64,000 bases of DNA, from the NCBI RefSeq assembly GCF_037975245.1, contig NC_092561.1:11841001-11905000 (forward strand), given 5' to 3'. Below are positions 29,331-45,200 of this stretch, piece after piece; the stretch's first letter is position 1; every line of letters starts with the position of its first letter. A program made the translations under genes and the position numbers. Below the pieces are notes generated by a model. It was not told the origin of the DNA, made no database searches, and saw nothing but the letters and a program-made list of their open reading frames with translations. The stretch is from Apostichopus japonicus (Eukaryota > Echinodermata > Holothuroidea > Aspidochirotida > Stichopodidae).

Positions 29331-32300
29331 TATCGATGAATCGAATGTGCGTTACCGATCAATCGAATGTTCGATACCGATCAATCGAATGTGCGATACC
29401 GATCAGTCGAATGTTCGGTACCGATCAGTCGAGTTTGCGTTACCGATCAATCGAATGTTCGGTACCGATCGATCGAATGTGCGGTATCGATCAATCGAAT
29501 GTTCGGTACCGATGATTCGAATGTGCGGTACCGATGGGATCGAATGTGCGGTACCGATCAATCGAATGTGCGGTACCTATCCATCGAATGTGCGGTACCG
29601 ATCAATCGAATTTGCAGTACCGATCAATCGAATGTGCGTTACCGATCAGTCGAATGTTCGGTACCAATTAAACTAATGTGCGATACCGATCAATCGAAAG
29701 TTCGGTACTGATCAATCGAATGTGCGGTATCTAATAATCGAATGTGCGGTACCGATCGATCGAATGTGCGGTATTGATCAATCGAATGTGCGGCACCGAT
29801 CAATCGAATGTACGGTACCGATCAATCGAATGTGCGGAACCGATCAATCGAATGTGCGTTACCGATCAATCGAATGTGCGGTACCGATCGATCGAATGTG
29901 CGGTACCAATCAATCGAATGTTCGGTACCGATCGATCGAATGTGCGGTACCGATCGATTGAATGTGCGGTAACGATCAATCGAATGTGCGGTACCGATTA
30001 ATCGAATGTTCGGTACCGATGAATCGAATGTTCGGTATCGATGAATCGAATAGTCGGTGTCGATGAATCGAATGTGCGGTACCGATCAATCGAATATGCG
30101 GTATCGATCACTCGAATGTTCGGTATCGATCAATTGAATGTTCGGTACCGATCAATCGAATGTGCGATACCGATCTATCGCATATGCGGTACCGATCAAT
30201 CGAATGTGCGGTACCGATCAATCGAATATGCGGTACCGATCGATCGAATGTTCGGTACCGATCGATCGAATATGCGATACCGATCAATCGAATGTTCGAT
30301 ACCGATGAATCGAATGTGCGGTATCGTTCAATCGAATGTTCGGTACCAATGGATCGAATGCGCGGACCCGATAGATCGAATGTGCGGTATCGATCAATCG
30401 AATGTGCGTTACCGATCAATCGAATGTGCGGTACCGATCACTCGAATGTTCGGTACCGATCGATCGAATGTGCTGTAACGCTTAATCGAATGTGCGGTAC
30501 CGATCGATCGAATGTGCGGTACCGATAAATCGAATGTTCGGTACCGATCAATCGAATGTGCGGTACCGATCAATCGAATGTGCGTTACCGATCAATCGAA
30601 TGTGCGGTACCGATCAATCGAATGTTCGGTACCGATCGCTCGAATGTGCTGTAACGATCAATCGAATGTGCGGTACCGATCAATCGAATGTGCATTACCG
30701 ATCAATCGAATGTGCGGTACCGATCAATCGAATGTGCGGAACCGATCAATCGAATGTGCGTTACCGATCAATCGAATGTTCGGCACCGATCGATCGAACA
30801 TGCGGTATCGATGAATCGAATGTTCGGTACCGATCAATCGAATGTTCGGTATCGATGAATCGAATGTTCGGTACCAATCGATCGAATGCTCGGACCCGAT
30901 AGATCGAATGTGCGGTATCGATCAATCGAATGTGCGGCACCGAAAAATAGAATGTGCGGTACCGATCAATCGAATGTTCGGTACCGATGAAACGAATTTG
31001 CAGTATCGATCGAATGTATGTTACCGATCGATCGAATGTGCGGAACCGATCAATCGAATGTGCGTTACCGACCAATCGAATGTGCGGTACCGATCTATCG
31101 AATGTGCGGTATCGATCAACCGAATGTTCGGTATCAATCGATCGAATGTGCGGTATCGATCAATCGATTGTGCGTTACCGATCAATCGAATGTGCGTTAC
31201 CGATCGATCGAATGTGCGGTACCGATAAATCGAATGTTCGGTACCGACCGATCGAATGTGCGGTACCGATCAATCCAATGTGAGTTACCGATCAATCGAT
31301 TTTGCGGTACCGATCAATCGAATGTGCGGTACCGATCAATCGAATGTGCGTTAACGATCAATCGAATGTGCGTTACCGATCGATCGAATATGCGTTAACG
31401 ATCAATCGAATGTTCGGTACCGATCAATCGATTTTGCGGTACCGATCAATCGAATGTGCGGTACCGATAAATCGAATGTGCGGTACCAATCAATCGAATG
31501 TGCGGAACCGATCAATCTTATGTTCGGTACCGATCGATCGAATGTGCGGTATCGATCAATCGAATGTTCGGTACCGATCGATCGAATGTTCGTTATCGAT
31601 CAATCGAATATGCGGTACCGATAAATCGAATGTTCGGTACCGATCGATCGAATGTGCGGTATCGATCAATCGAATGTTCGGTACCGATGATTCGAATGTG
31701 CGGTACCGATCAATCGAATGTTCGGTACCGAGCGCTCGAATGTGCTGTAACGATTAATCGAATGTGCGGTACCGATCAATCGAATGTGCGGAACCGATCA
31801 ATCGAATGTGCGGTACCGATCAATCGAATGTGCGGAACCGATCAATCGAATGTGCGTTACCGATCAATCGAATGTTCGGCACCGATCGCTCGAACATGCG
31901 GTATCGATGAATCGAATGTTCGGTACCGATCAATCGAATGTTCGGTATCGATGAATCGAATGTTTTGTACCAATCGATCGAATGCGCGGACCCGATAGAT
32001 CGAATGTGCGGTATCGATCAATCGAATGTGCGGCACCGAAAAATAGAATGTGCGGTACCGATCAATCGAATGTTCGGTACCGATGAAACGAATTTGCAGT
32101 ATCGATCGAATGTATGTTACCGATCGATCGAATGTGCGGAACCGATCAATCGAATGTGCGTTACCGACCAATCGAATGTGCGGTACCGATCTATCGAATG
32201 TGCGGTATCGATCAACCGAATGTTCGGTATCAATCGATCGAATGTGCGGTATCGGTCAATCGATTGTGCGTTACCGATCAATCGAATGTGCGTTACCGAT

Positions 32301-33179
32301 CGATCGAATGTGCGGTACCGATAAATCGAATGTTCGGTACCGACCGATCGAATGTGCGGTACCGATCAATCGAATGTGCGTTACCGATCAATCGATTTTG
32401 CGGTACCGATCAATAGAATGTGCGGTACCGATCAATCGAATGTGCGTTAACGATCGATCGAATGTGCGTTACCGATAAATCGAATGTGCGTTAACGATCA
32501 ATCGAATGTTCGGTACCGATCAATCGATTTTGCGGTACCGATCAATCGAATGTGCGGTACCGATCAATCGAATGTGCGGTACCAATCAATCGAATGTGCG
32601 GAACCGATCAATCGAATGTGCGTTAACGATCGATCGAATGTGCGTTACCGATAAATCGAATGTGCGTTAACGATCAATCGAATGTTCGGTACCGATCAAT
32701 CGATTTTGCGGTACCGATCAATCGAATGTGCGGTACCGATCAATCGAATGTGCGGTACCAATCAATCGAATGTTCGGAACCGATCAATCGAATGTTCGGT
32801 ACCGATCGATCGAATGTGCGGTATCGATCAATCGAATGTTCGGTACCGATCGATCGAATGTTCGTTATCGATCAATCGAATATGCGGTACCGATGAATCG
32901 AATGTGCGGTACCGATCGATCGAATATGCGATACCGATCAATCGAATGTGGCGGTAACGTACAATCGAATGTGCGGTACCGATCAATCGATTGTGCGTTA
33001 ACGATGACTCGAATGTGCGTTACCGATCAATCGAATTTTCGATACCGATCAATCGAATGTGCGTTACCGATCAATCGAATGTTCGGTACCGATCGATCGA
33101 ATGTGCGGTACCGATCGATTGAATGTGGGGTAACGATCAATCGAATGTGCGGTACCGATTAATCGAATATTCGGTACCG

Positions 33180-34240
33180 ATGAATCGAATGTTCGGTATC
33201 GATGAATCGAATAGTCGGTGTCGATGAATCGAATGTGCGGTACCGATCAATCGAATATGCGGTATCGATCACTCGAATGTTCGGTATCGATCAATTGAAT
33301 GTTCGGTACCGATCAATCGAATGTGCGATACCGATCTATCGAATGTGCGGTACCGATCAATCGAATGTGCGGTACCGATCAATCGAATATGCGGTATCGA
33401 TGAATCGAATGTTCGATACCGATGAATCGAATGTGCGGTATCGATCAATCGAATGTTCGGTACCAATCGATCGAATGCGCGGACCCGATAGATCGAATGT
33501 GCGGTATCGATCAATCGAATGTGCGGCACCGAAAAATAGAATGTGCGTTACCGATGAATCGAATGTTCGGTACCGATCAATCGAATGTTCGGTACCGATC
33601 AATCGAATGTGCGGTACCGATCCATCGAATGTGCGGTACCGATCAATCGAATTTGCAGTACCGATCAATCGAATGTGCGTTACCGATCAGTCGAATGTTC
33701 GGTACCAATTAAACTAATGTGCTATACCGATCAATCGAATGTGCGGTAATGATCAATCGAATGTGCGGTATCTAATAATCGAATGTGCGGTACCGATCGA
33801 TCGAATGTGCTGTAACGCTTAATCGAATGTGCGGTACCGATCAATCGAATGTACGGTACCGATCAATCGAATGTGCGGTACCGATCAATCGAATGTGCGG
33901 CACCGATCAAAATAATGTGCGGTACCGATCAATCGAATGTTCGGTACCGATCGATCGAATGTGCTGTAACGCTTAATCGAATGTGCGGTACCGATCAATC
34001 GAATGTACGGTACCGATCAATCGAATGTGCGGTACCGATCAATCGAATGTGCGGAACCGATCAATCGAATGTGCGTTACCGATAAATCGAATGTTCGGCA
34101 CCGATCGATCGAATATGCGGTATCGATAAATCGAATGTTCGGTACCGATCAATCGAATGTTCGGTACCGATCGATCGAATATGCGGTATCGATCAATCGA
34201 ATGTTCGGTACCGATCGAATGTGCGGTACCGATAAATCGA
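33180..34240. repeat. Isolated copy of the 1,276-bp higher-order unit
   Basis: From AATAGTCGGTGTCGATG near 33,210 to the CAAAATAATGTGCGG monomer near 33,910, the series of variants matches the run at about 37,240-38,100 with offset 4,037. The following stretch to about 35,200 matches about 42,350-43,260 with offset about 8,169. So a compound block was copied as a unit between these two places. Confidence 0.75.
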
Positions 34241-36829
34241 ATGTTCGGTACCGATCGATCGAATGTGCGGTACCGATCAATCGAATGTGCGTTAACGATC
34301 AATCGAATGTGCGGTACCGATCAATCGAATGTTCGGTACCGATCGATCGAATGTGGTGTAACGCTTAATCGAATGTGCGGTACCGATCAATCGAATGTGC
34401 GGTACCGATCAATCGAATGTGCGGTACCGATCAATCGAATTTGCGGAACCGATCAATCGAATGTGCGTTACCGATCAATCGAATGTTCGGCACCGATCGA
34501 TCGAACATGCGGTATCGATGAATCGAATGTTCGTTACCGATCAATCGAATGTTCGGTATCGATGAATCGAATGTTCGATACAGATGAATCGAATGTGCGG
34601 TATCGTTCAATCGAATGTTCGGTACCAATCGATCGAATGCGCGGACCCGATAGATCGAATGTGCGGTATCGATCAATCGAATGTACGTTACCGATCAATC
34701 GAATGTGCGGTACCGATCAATCGAATGTTCGGTACCGATCGATCGAATGTGCTGTAACGCTTAATCGAATGTGCGGTACCGATCAATCGAATGTGCGGTA
34801 CCGATAAATCGAATGTTCGGTACCGATCAATCGAATTTGCGGTACCGATCAATCGAATGTGCGTTACCGATCAATCGAATGTGCGGTACCGATCAATCGA
34901 ATGTTCGGTACCGATCGCTCGAATGTGCTGTAACGATTAATCGAATGTGCGGTACCGATCAATCGAATGTGCGGTACCGATCAATCGAATGTGCGGTACC
35001 GATCAATCGAATGTGCGGTACCGATCAATCGAATGTGCGTTACCGATCAATCAAATGTTCGGCACCGATCGATCGAACATGCGGTATCGATGAATCGAAT
35101 GTTCGGTACCGATCAATCGAATGTTCGGTATCGATGAATCGAATGTTCGGTACCAATCGATCGAATGCGCGGACCCGATAGATCGAATGTGCGGTATCGA
35201 TCAATCGAATGTGCGGCACCGAAAAATAGAATGTGCGGTACCGATCAATCGAATGTTCGGTACCGATGAAACGAATTTGCAGTATCGATCGAATGTACGT
35301 TACCGAGCGCTCGAATGTGCTGTAACGATTAATCGAATGTGCGGTACCGATCAATCGAATGTGCGGTACCGATCAATCGAATGTGCGGTACCGATCAATC
35401 GAATGTGCGGAACCGATCAATCGAATGTGCGTTACCGATCAATCGAATGTTCGGCACCGATCGCTCGAACACGCGGTATCGATGAATCGAATGTTCGGTA
35501 CCGATCAATCGAATGTTCGGTATCGATGAATCGAATGTTCGGTACCAATCGATCGAATGCGCGGACCCGATAGATCGAATGTGCGGTATCGATCAATCGA
35601 ATGTGCGGCACCGAAAATTGAATGTGCGGTACCGATCAATCGAATGTTCGGTACCGATGAAACGAATTTGTAGTATCGATCGAATGTATGTTACCGATCG
35701 ATCGAATGTGCGGAACCGATCTATCGAATGTGCGGTATCGATCAACCGAATGTTCGGTATCAATCGATCGAATGTGCGGTATCGGTCAATCGATTGTGCG
35801 TTACCGATCAATCGAATGTGCGTTACCGATCGATCGAATGTGCGGTACCGATAAATCGAATGTTCGGTACCGACCGATCGAATGTGCGGTACCGATCAAT
35901 CGAATGTGCGTTACCGATCAATCGATTTTGCGGTACCGATCAATAGAATGTGCGGTACCGATCAATCGAATGTGCGTTAACGATCGATCGAATGTGCGTT
36001 ACCGATAAATCGAATGTGCGTTAACGATCAATCGAATGTTCGGTACCGATCAATCGATTTTGCGGTACCGATCAATCGAATGTGCGGTACCGATCAATCG
36101 AATGTGCGGTACCGATCAATCGAATGTGCGGAACCGATCAATCGAATGTGCGTTAACGATCGATCGAATGTGCGTTACCGATAAATCGAATGTGCGTTAA
36201 CGATCAATCGAATGTTCGGTACCGATCAATCGATTTTGCGGTACCGATCAATCGAATGTGCGGTACCGATCAATCGAATGTGCGGTACCAATCAATCGAA
36301 TGTTCGGAACCGATCAATCGAATGTTCGGTACCGATCGATCGAATGTGCGGTATCGATCAATCGAATGTTCGGTACCGATCGATCGAATGTTCGTTATCG
36401 ATCAATCGAATATGCGGTACCGATCAATCGAATGTGCGGTACCGATCGATCGAATATGCGATACCGATCAATCGAATGTGGCGGTAACGTACAATCGAAT
36501 GTGCGGTACCGATCAATCGATTGTGCGTTAACGATGACTCGAATGTGCGTTACCGATCAATCGAATTTTCGATACCGATCAATCGAATGTGCGTTACCGA
36601 TCAGTCGAATGTTCGGTACCGATCAGTCGAGTTTGCGTTACCGATCAATCGAATGTTCGGTACCGATCGATCGAATGTGCGGTATCGATCAATCGAATGT
36701 TCGGTACCGATGATTCGAATGTGCGGTACCGATGGGATCGAATGTGCGGTACCGATCAATCGAATGTGCGGTACCGATCCATCGAATGTGCGGTACCGAT
36801 CAATCGAATTTGCAGTACCGATCAATCGA

Positions 36830-39800
36830 ATGTGCGTTACCGATCAGTCGAATGTTCGGTACCAATTAAACTAATGTGCGATACCGATCAATCGAATGTT
36901 CGGTACTGATCAATCGAATGTGCGGTATCTAGTAATCGAATGTGCGGTACCGATCGATCGAATGTGCGGTATTGATCAATCGAATGTGCGGCACCGATCA
37001 ATCGAATGTACGGTACCGATCAATCGAATGTGCGGAACCGATCAATCGAATGTGCGTTACCGATCAATCGAATGTGCGGTACCGATCGATCGAATGTGCG
37101 GTACCAATCAATCGAATGTTCGGTACCGATCGATCGAATGTGCGGTACCGATCGATTGAATGTGGGGTAACGATCAATCGAATGTGCGGTACCGATTAAT
37201 CGAATGTTCGGTACCGATGAATCGAATGTTCGGTATCGATGAATCGAATAGTCGGTGTCGATGAATCGAATGTGCGGTACCGATCAATCGAATATGCGGT
37301 ATCGATCACTCGAATGTTCGGTATCGATCAATTGAATGTTCGGTACCGATCAATCGAATGTGCGATACCGATCAATCGAATGTGCGGTACCGATCAATCG
37401 AATGTGCGGTACCGATCAATCGAATATGCGGTATCGATGAATCGAATGTTCGATACCGATGAATCGAATGTGCGGTATCGATCAATCGAATGTTCGGTAC
37501 CAATCGATCGAATGCGCGGACCCGATAGATCGAATGTGCGGTATCGATCAATCGAATGTGCGGCACCGAAAAATAGAATGTGCGTTACCGATAAATCGAA
37601 TGTTCGGTACCGATCAATCGAATGTTCGGTACCGATCAATCGAATGTGCGGTACCGATCCATCGAATGTGCGGTACCGATCAATCGAATTTGCAGTACCG
37701 ATCAATCGAATGTGCGTTACCGATCAGTCGAATGTTCGGTACCAATTAAACTAATGTGCGATACCGATCAATCGAATGTGCGGTAATGATCAATCGAATG
37801 TGCGGTATCTAATAATCGAATGTGCGGTACCGATCGATCGAATGTGCTGTAACGCTTAATCGAATGTGCGGTACCGATCAATCGAATGTACGGTACCGAT
37901 CAATCGAATGTGCGGTACCGATCAATCGAATGTGCGGCACCGATCAAAATAATGTGCGGTACCGATCAATCGAATGTTCGGTACCGATCGATCGAATGTG
38001 CTGTAACGCTTAATCGAATGTGCGGTACCGATCAATCGAATGTACGGTACCGATCAATCGAATGTGCGGTACCGATCAATCGAATGTGCGGAACCGATCA
38101 ATCGAATGTGCGTTACCGATCAGTCGAATGTTCGGTACCAATTAAACTAATGTGCGATACCGATCAATCGAATGTTCGGTACTGATCAATCGAATGTGCG
38201 GTATCTAATAATCAAATGTGCGGTACCGATCGATCGAATGTGCGGTATTGATCAATCGAATGTGCGGCACCGATCAATCGAATGTACGGTACCGATCAAT
38301 CGAATGTGCGGAACCGATCAATCGAATGTGCGTTACCGATCAATCGAATGTGCGGTACCGATCGATCGAATGTGCGGTACCAATCAATCGAATGTTCGGT
38401 ACCGATCGATCGAATGTGCGGTACCGATCGATTGAATGTGGGGTAACGATCAATCGAATGTGCGGTACCGATTAATCGAATGTTCGGTACCGATGAATCG
38501 AATGTTCGGTATCGATGAATCGAATAGTCGGTGTCGATGAATCGAATGTGCGGTACCGATCAATCGAATATGCGGTATCGATCACTCGAATGTTCGGTAT
38601 CGATCAATTGAATGTTCGGTACCGATCAATCGAATGTGCGATACCGATCTATCGAATGTGCGGTACCGATCAATCGAATGTGCGGTACCGATCAATCGAA
38701 TATGCGGTATCGATGAATCGAATGTTCGATACCGATGAATCGAATGTGCGGTATCGATCAATCGAATGTTCGGTACCAATCGATCGAATGCGCGGACCCG
38801 ATAGATCGATTTTGCGGTATCGATCAATCGAATGTGCGGCACCGAAAAATAGAATGTGCGTTACCGATAAATCGAATGTTCGGTACCGATCAATCGAATG
38901 TTCGGTACCGATCAATCGAATGTGCGGTACCGATCCATCGAATGTGCGGTACCGATCAATCGAATTTGCAGTACCGATCAATCGAATGTGCGTTACCGAT
39001 CAGTCGAATGTTCGGTACCAATTAAACTAATGTGCGATACCGATCAATCGAATGTGCGGTAATGATCAATCGAATGTGCGGTATCTAATAATCGAATGTG
39101 CGGTACCGATCGATCGAATGTGCTGTAACGCTTAATCGAATGTGCGGTACCGATCAATCGAATGTACGGTACCGATCAATCGAATGTGCGGTACCGATCA
39201 ATCGAATGTGCGGCACCGATCAAAATAATGTGCGGTACCGATCAATCGAATGTTCGGTACCGATCGATCGAATGTGCTGTAACGCTTAATCGAATGTGCG
39301 GTACCGATCAATCGAATGTACGGTACCGATCAATCGAATGTGCGGTACCGATCAATCGAATGTGCGGAACCGATCAATCGAATGTGCGTTACCGATCAGT
39401 CGAATGTTCGGTACCAATTAAACTAATGTGCGATACCGATCAATCGAATGTTCGGTACTGATCAATCGAATGTGCGGTATCTAATAATCAAATGTGCGGT
39501 ACCGATCGATCGAATGTGCGGTATTGATCAATCGAATGTGCGGCACCGATCAATCGAATGTACGGTACCGATCAATCGAATGTGCGGAACCGATCAATCG
39601 AATGTGCGTTACCGATCAATCGAATGTGCGGTACCGATCGATCGAATGTGCGGTACCAATCAATCGAATGTTCGGTACCGATCGATCGAATGTGCGGTAC
39701 CGATCGATTGAATGTGGGGTAACGATCAATCGAATGTGCGGTACCGATTAATCGAATGTTCGGTACCGATGAATCGAATGTTCGGTATCGATGAATCGAA

Positions 39801-42250
39801 TAGTCGGTGTCGATGAATCGAATGTGCGGTACCGATCAATCGAATATGCGGTATCGATCACTCGAATGTTCGGTATCGATCAATTGAATGTTCGGTACCG
39901 ATCAATCGAATGTGCGATACCGATCTATCGAATGTGCGGTACCGATCAATCGAATGTGCGGTACCGATCAATCGAATATGCGGTATCGATGAATCGAATG
40001 TTCGATACCGATGAATCGAATGTGCGGTATCGATCAATCGAATGTTCGGTACCAATCGATCGAATGCGCGGACCCGATAGATCGAATGTGCGGTATCGAT
40101 CAATCGAATGTGCGGCACCGAAAAATAGAATGTGCGTTACCGATAAATCGAATGTTCGGTACCGATCAATCGAATGTTCGGTACCGATCAATCGAATGTG
40201 CGGTACCGATCCATCGAATGTGCGGTACCGATCAATCGAATTTGCAGTACCGATCAATCGAATGTGCGTTACCGATCAGTCGAATGTTCGGTACCAATTA
40301 AACTAATGTGCGATACCGATCAATCGAATGTGCGGTAATGATCAATCGAATGTGCGGTATCTAATAATCGAATGTGCGGTACCGATCGATCGAATGTGCT
40401 GTAACGCTTAATCGAATGTGCGGTACCGATCAATCGAATGTACGGTACCGATCAATCGAATGTGCGGTACCGATCAATCGAATGTGCGGCACCGATCAAA
40501 ATAATGTGCGGTACCGATCAATCGAATGTTCGGTACCGATCGATCGAATGTGCTGTAACGCTTAATCGAATGTGCGGTACCGATCAATCGAATGTACGGT
40601 ACCGATCAATCGAATGTGCGGTACCGATCAATCGAATGTGCGGAACCGATCAATCGAATGTGCGTTACCGATAAATCGAATGTTCGGCACCGATCGATCG
40701 AATATGCGGTATCGATAAATCGAATGTTCGGTATCGATCAATCGAATGTTCGGTACCGATCGATCGAATATGCGGTACCGATAAATCGAATGTTCGGTAC
40801 CGATCGAATGTGCGGTACCGATCAATCGAATGTTCGGTACCGATCGATCGAATGTGCGGTACCGATCAATCGAATGTGCGTTAACGATCAATCGAATGTG
40901 CGGTACCGATCAATCGAATGTGCGGTACCGATCAATCGAATGTGCGGAACCGATCAATCGAATGTGCGTTACCGATCAGTCGAATGTTCGGTACCAATTA
41001 AACTAATGTGCGATACCGATCAATCGAATGTTCGGTACTGATCAATCGAATGTGCGGTATCTAATAATCAAATGTGCGGTACCGATCGATCGAATGTGCG
41101 GTATTGATCAATCGAATGTGCGGCACCGATCAATCGAATGTACGGTACCGATCAATCGAATGTGCGGAACCGATCAATCGAATGTGCGTTACCGATCAAT
41201 CGAATGTGCGGTACCGATCGATCGAATGTGCGGTACCAATCAATCGAATGTTCGGTACCGATCGATCGAATGTGCGGTACCGATCGATTGAATGTGGGGT
41301 AACGATCAATCGAATGTGCGGTACCGATTAATCGAATGTTCGGTACCGATGAATCGAATGTTCGGTATCGATGAATCGAATAGTCGGTGTCGATGAATCG
41401 AATGTGCGGTACCGATCAATCGAATATGCGGTATCGATCACTCGAATGTTCGGTATCGATCAATTGAATGTTCGGTACCGATCAATCGAATGTGCGATAC
41501 CGATCTATCGAATGTGCGGTACCGATCAATCGAATGTGCGGTACCGATCAATCGAATATGCGGTATCGATGAATCGAATGTTCGATACCGATGAATCGAA
41601 TGTGCGGTATCGATCAATCGAATGTTCGGTACCAATCGATCGAATGCGCGGACCCGATAGATCGAATGTGCGGTATCGATCAATCGAATGTGCGGCACCG
41701 AAAAATAGAATGTGCGTTACCGATAAATCGAATGTTCGGTACCGATCAATCGAATGTTCGGTACCGATCAATCGAATGTGCCTAACCGATCCATCGAATG
41801 TGCGGTACCGATCAATCGAATTTGCAGTACCGATCAATCGAATGTGCGTTACCGATCAGTCGAATGTTCGGTACCAATTAAACTAATGTGCGATACCGAT
41901 CAATCGAATGTGCGGTAATGATCAATCGAATGTGCGGTATCTAATAATCGAATGTGCGGTACCGATCGATCGAATGTGCTGTAACGCTTAATCGAATGTG
42001 CGGTACCGATCAATCGAATGTACGGTACCGATCAATCGAATGTGCGGTACCGATCAATCGAATGTGCGGCACCGATCAAAATAATGTGCGGTACCGATCA
42101 ATCGAATGTTCGGTACCGATCGATCGAATGTGCTGTAACGCTTAATCGAATGTGCGGTACCGATCAATCGAATGTACGGTACCGATCAATCGAATGTGCG
42201 GTACCGATCAATCGAATGTGCGGAACCGATCAATCGAATGTGCGTTACCG
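36830..42250. repeat. Higher-order repeat, 1,276-bp unit (58 monomers), four copies
   Basis: Marker monomers repeat with offset 1,276, exactly 58 monomers. For example CAAAATAATGTGCGG lies near 37,945, 39,221 and 40,497, and AATAGTCGGTGTCG near 37,247, 38,523 and 39,799. The fourth copy follows after 1,580 bp because about 304 bp of extra monomers, including an 18-bp one, sit near 40,665-40,968. The copies differ by a handful of point changes, for instance GATAGATCGATTTTGCGG near 38,800. This is the most regular higher-order run in the window. Confidence 0.88.
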
Positions 42251-45200
42251 ATAAATCGAATGTTCGGCACCGATCGATCGAATATGCGGTATCGATAAAT
42301 CGAATGTTCGGTATCGATCAATCGAATGTTCGGTACCGATCGATCGAATATGCGGTACCGATAAATCGAATGTTCGGTACCGATCGAATGTGCGGTACCG
42401 ATCAATCGAATGTTCGGTACCGATCGATCGAATGTGCGGTACCGATCAATCGAATGTGCGTTAACGATCAATCGAATGTGCGGTACCGATCAATCGAATG
42501 TTCGGTACCGATCGATCGAATGTGGTGTAACGCTTAATCGAATGTGCGGTACCGATCAATCGAATGTGCGGTACCGATCAATCGAATGTGCGGTACCGAT
42601 CAATCGAATTTGCGGAACCGATCAATCGAATGTGCGTTACCGATCAATCGAATGTTCGGCACCGATCGATCGAACATGCGGTATCGATGAATCGAATGTT
42701 CGTTACCGATCAATCGAATGTTCGGTATCGATGAATCGAATGTTCGATACAGATGAATCGAATGTGCGGTATCGTTCAATCGAATGTTCGGTACCAATCG
42801 ATCGAATGCGCGGACCCGATAGATCGAATGTGCGGTATCGATCAATCGAATGTACGTTACCGATCAATCGAATGTGCGGTACCGATCAATCGAATGTTCG
42901 GTACCGATCGATCGAATGTGCTGTAACGCTTAATCGAATGTGCGGTACCGATCAATCGAATGTGCGGTACCGATAAATCGAATGTTCGGTACCGATCAAT
43001 CGAATTTGCGGTACCGATCAATCGAATGTGCGTTACCGATCAATCGAATGTGCGGTACCGATCAATCGAATGTTCGGTACCGATCGCTCGAATGTGCTGT
43101 AACGATTAATCGAATGTGCGGTACCGATCAATCGAATGTGCGGTACCGATCAATCGAATGTGCGGTACCGATCAATCGAATGTGCGGTACCGATCAATCG
43201 AATGTGCGTTACCGATCAATCAAATGTTCGGCACCGATCGATCGAACATGCGGTATCGATGAATCGAATGTTCGGTACCGATCGATCGAATGTGCGGTAT
43301 CGATCAATCGAATGTTCGGTACCGATCGATCGAATGTTCGTTATCGATCAATCGAATATGCGGTACCGATGAATCGAATGTGCGGTACCGATCGATCGAA
43401 TATGCGATACCGATCAATCGAATGTGGCGGTAACGTACAATCGAATGTGCGGTACCGATCAATCGATTGTGCGTTAACGATGACTCGAATGTGCGTTACC
43501 GATCAATCGAATGTTCGATACCGATCAATCGAATGTGCGATACCGATCAGTCGAATGTTCGGTACCGATCAGTCGAGTTTGCGTTACCGATCAATCGAAT
43601 GTTCGGTACCGATCGATCGAATGTGCGGTATCGATCAATCGAATGTTCGGTACCGATGATTCGAATGTGCGGTACCGATGGGATCGAATGTGCGGTACCG
43701 ATCAATCGAATGTGCGGTACCGATCCATCGAATGTGCGGTACCGATCAATCGAATTTGCAGTACCGATCAATCGAATGTGCGTTACCGATCAGTCGAATG
43801 TTCGGTACCAATTAAACTAATGTGCGATACTGATCAATCGAATGTGCGGTATCTAATAATCGAATGTGCGGAACCGATCGATCGAATGTTCGGTATTGAT
43901 CAATCGAATGTGCGGCACCGATCAATCGAATGTACGGTACCGATCAATCGAATGTGCGGAACCGATCAATCGAATGTGCGTTACCGATCAATCGAATGTG
44001 CGGTACCGATCGATCGAATGTGCGGTACCGATCAATCGAATGTTCGGTACCGATCGATCGAATGTGCGGTACCGATCGATTGAATGTGCGGTAACGATCA
44101 ATCGAATGTGCGGTACCGATTAATCGAATGTTCGGTACCGATGAATCGAATGTTCGGTATCGATGAATCGAATAGTCGGTGTCGATGAATCGAATGTGCG
44201 GTACCGATCAATCGAATATGCGGTATCGATCACTCGAATGTTCGGTATCGATCAATTGAATGTTCGGTACCGATCAATCGAATGTGCGATACCGATCTAT
44301 CGAATGTGCGGTACCGATCAATCGAATGTGCGGTACCGATCGATCGAATATGCGGTACCGATCGATCGAATGTGCGGTACCGATCGATCGAATGTGCGGT
44401 ACCGATCAATCGAATGTTCGATACCGATGAATCGAATGTGCGGTATCGTTCAATCGAATGTTCGGTACCAATCGATCGAATGCCCGGACCCGATAGATCG
44501 AATGTGCGGTATCGATCAATCGAATGTGCGTTACCGATCAATCGAATGTGCGGTACCGATCAATCGAATGTTCGGTACCGATCGATCGAATATGCTGTAA
44601 CGCTTAATCGAATGTGCGGTACCGATCAATCGAATGTGCGGTACCGATCAATCGAATGTGCGGTACCAATCAATCGAATGTGCGGAACCGATCAGTCTTT
44701 TGTTCGGTACCGATCGATCGAATGTGCGGTATCGATCAATCGAATGTTCGGTACCGATCGATCGAATGTTCGTTATCGATCAATCGAATATGCGGTACCG
44801 ATGAATCGAATGTGCGGTACCGATCGATCGAATGTGCGGTATCGATCAATCGAATGTTCGGTACCGATGATTCGAATGTGCGGTACCGATCAATCGAATG
44901 TTCGGTACCGAGCGCTCGAATGTGCTGTAACGATTAATCGAATGTGCGGTACCGATCAATCGAATGTGCGGTACCGATCAATCGAATGTGCGGTACCGAT
45001 CAATCGAATGTGCGGAACCGATCAATCGAATGTGCGTTACCGATCAATCGAATGTTCGGCACCTATCGATCGAACATGCGGTATCGATGAATCGATTGTT
45101 CGGTACCGATCAATCGAATGTTCGGTATCGATGAATCGAATGTTCGGTACCAATCGATCGAATGCGCGGACCCGATAGATCGAATGTGCGGTATCGATCA

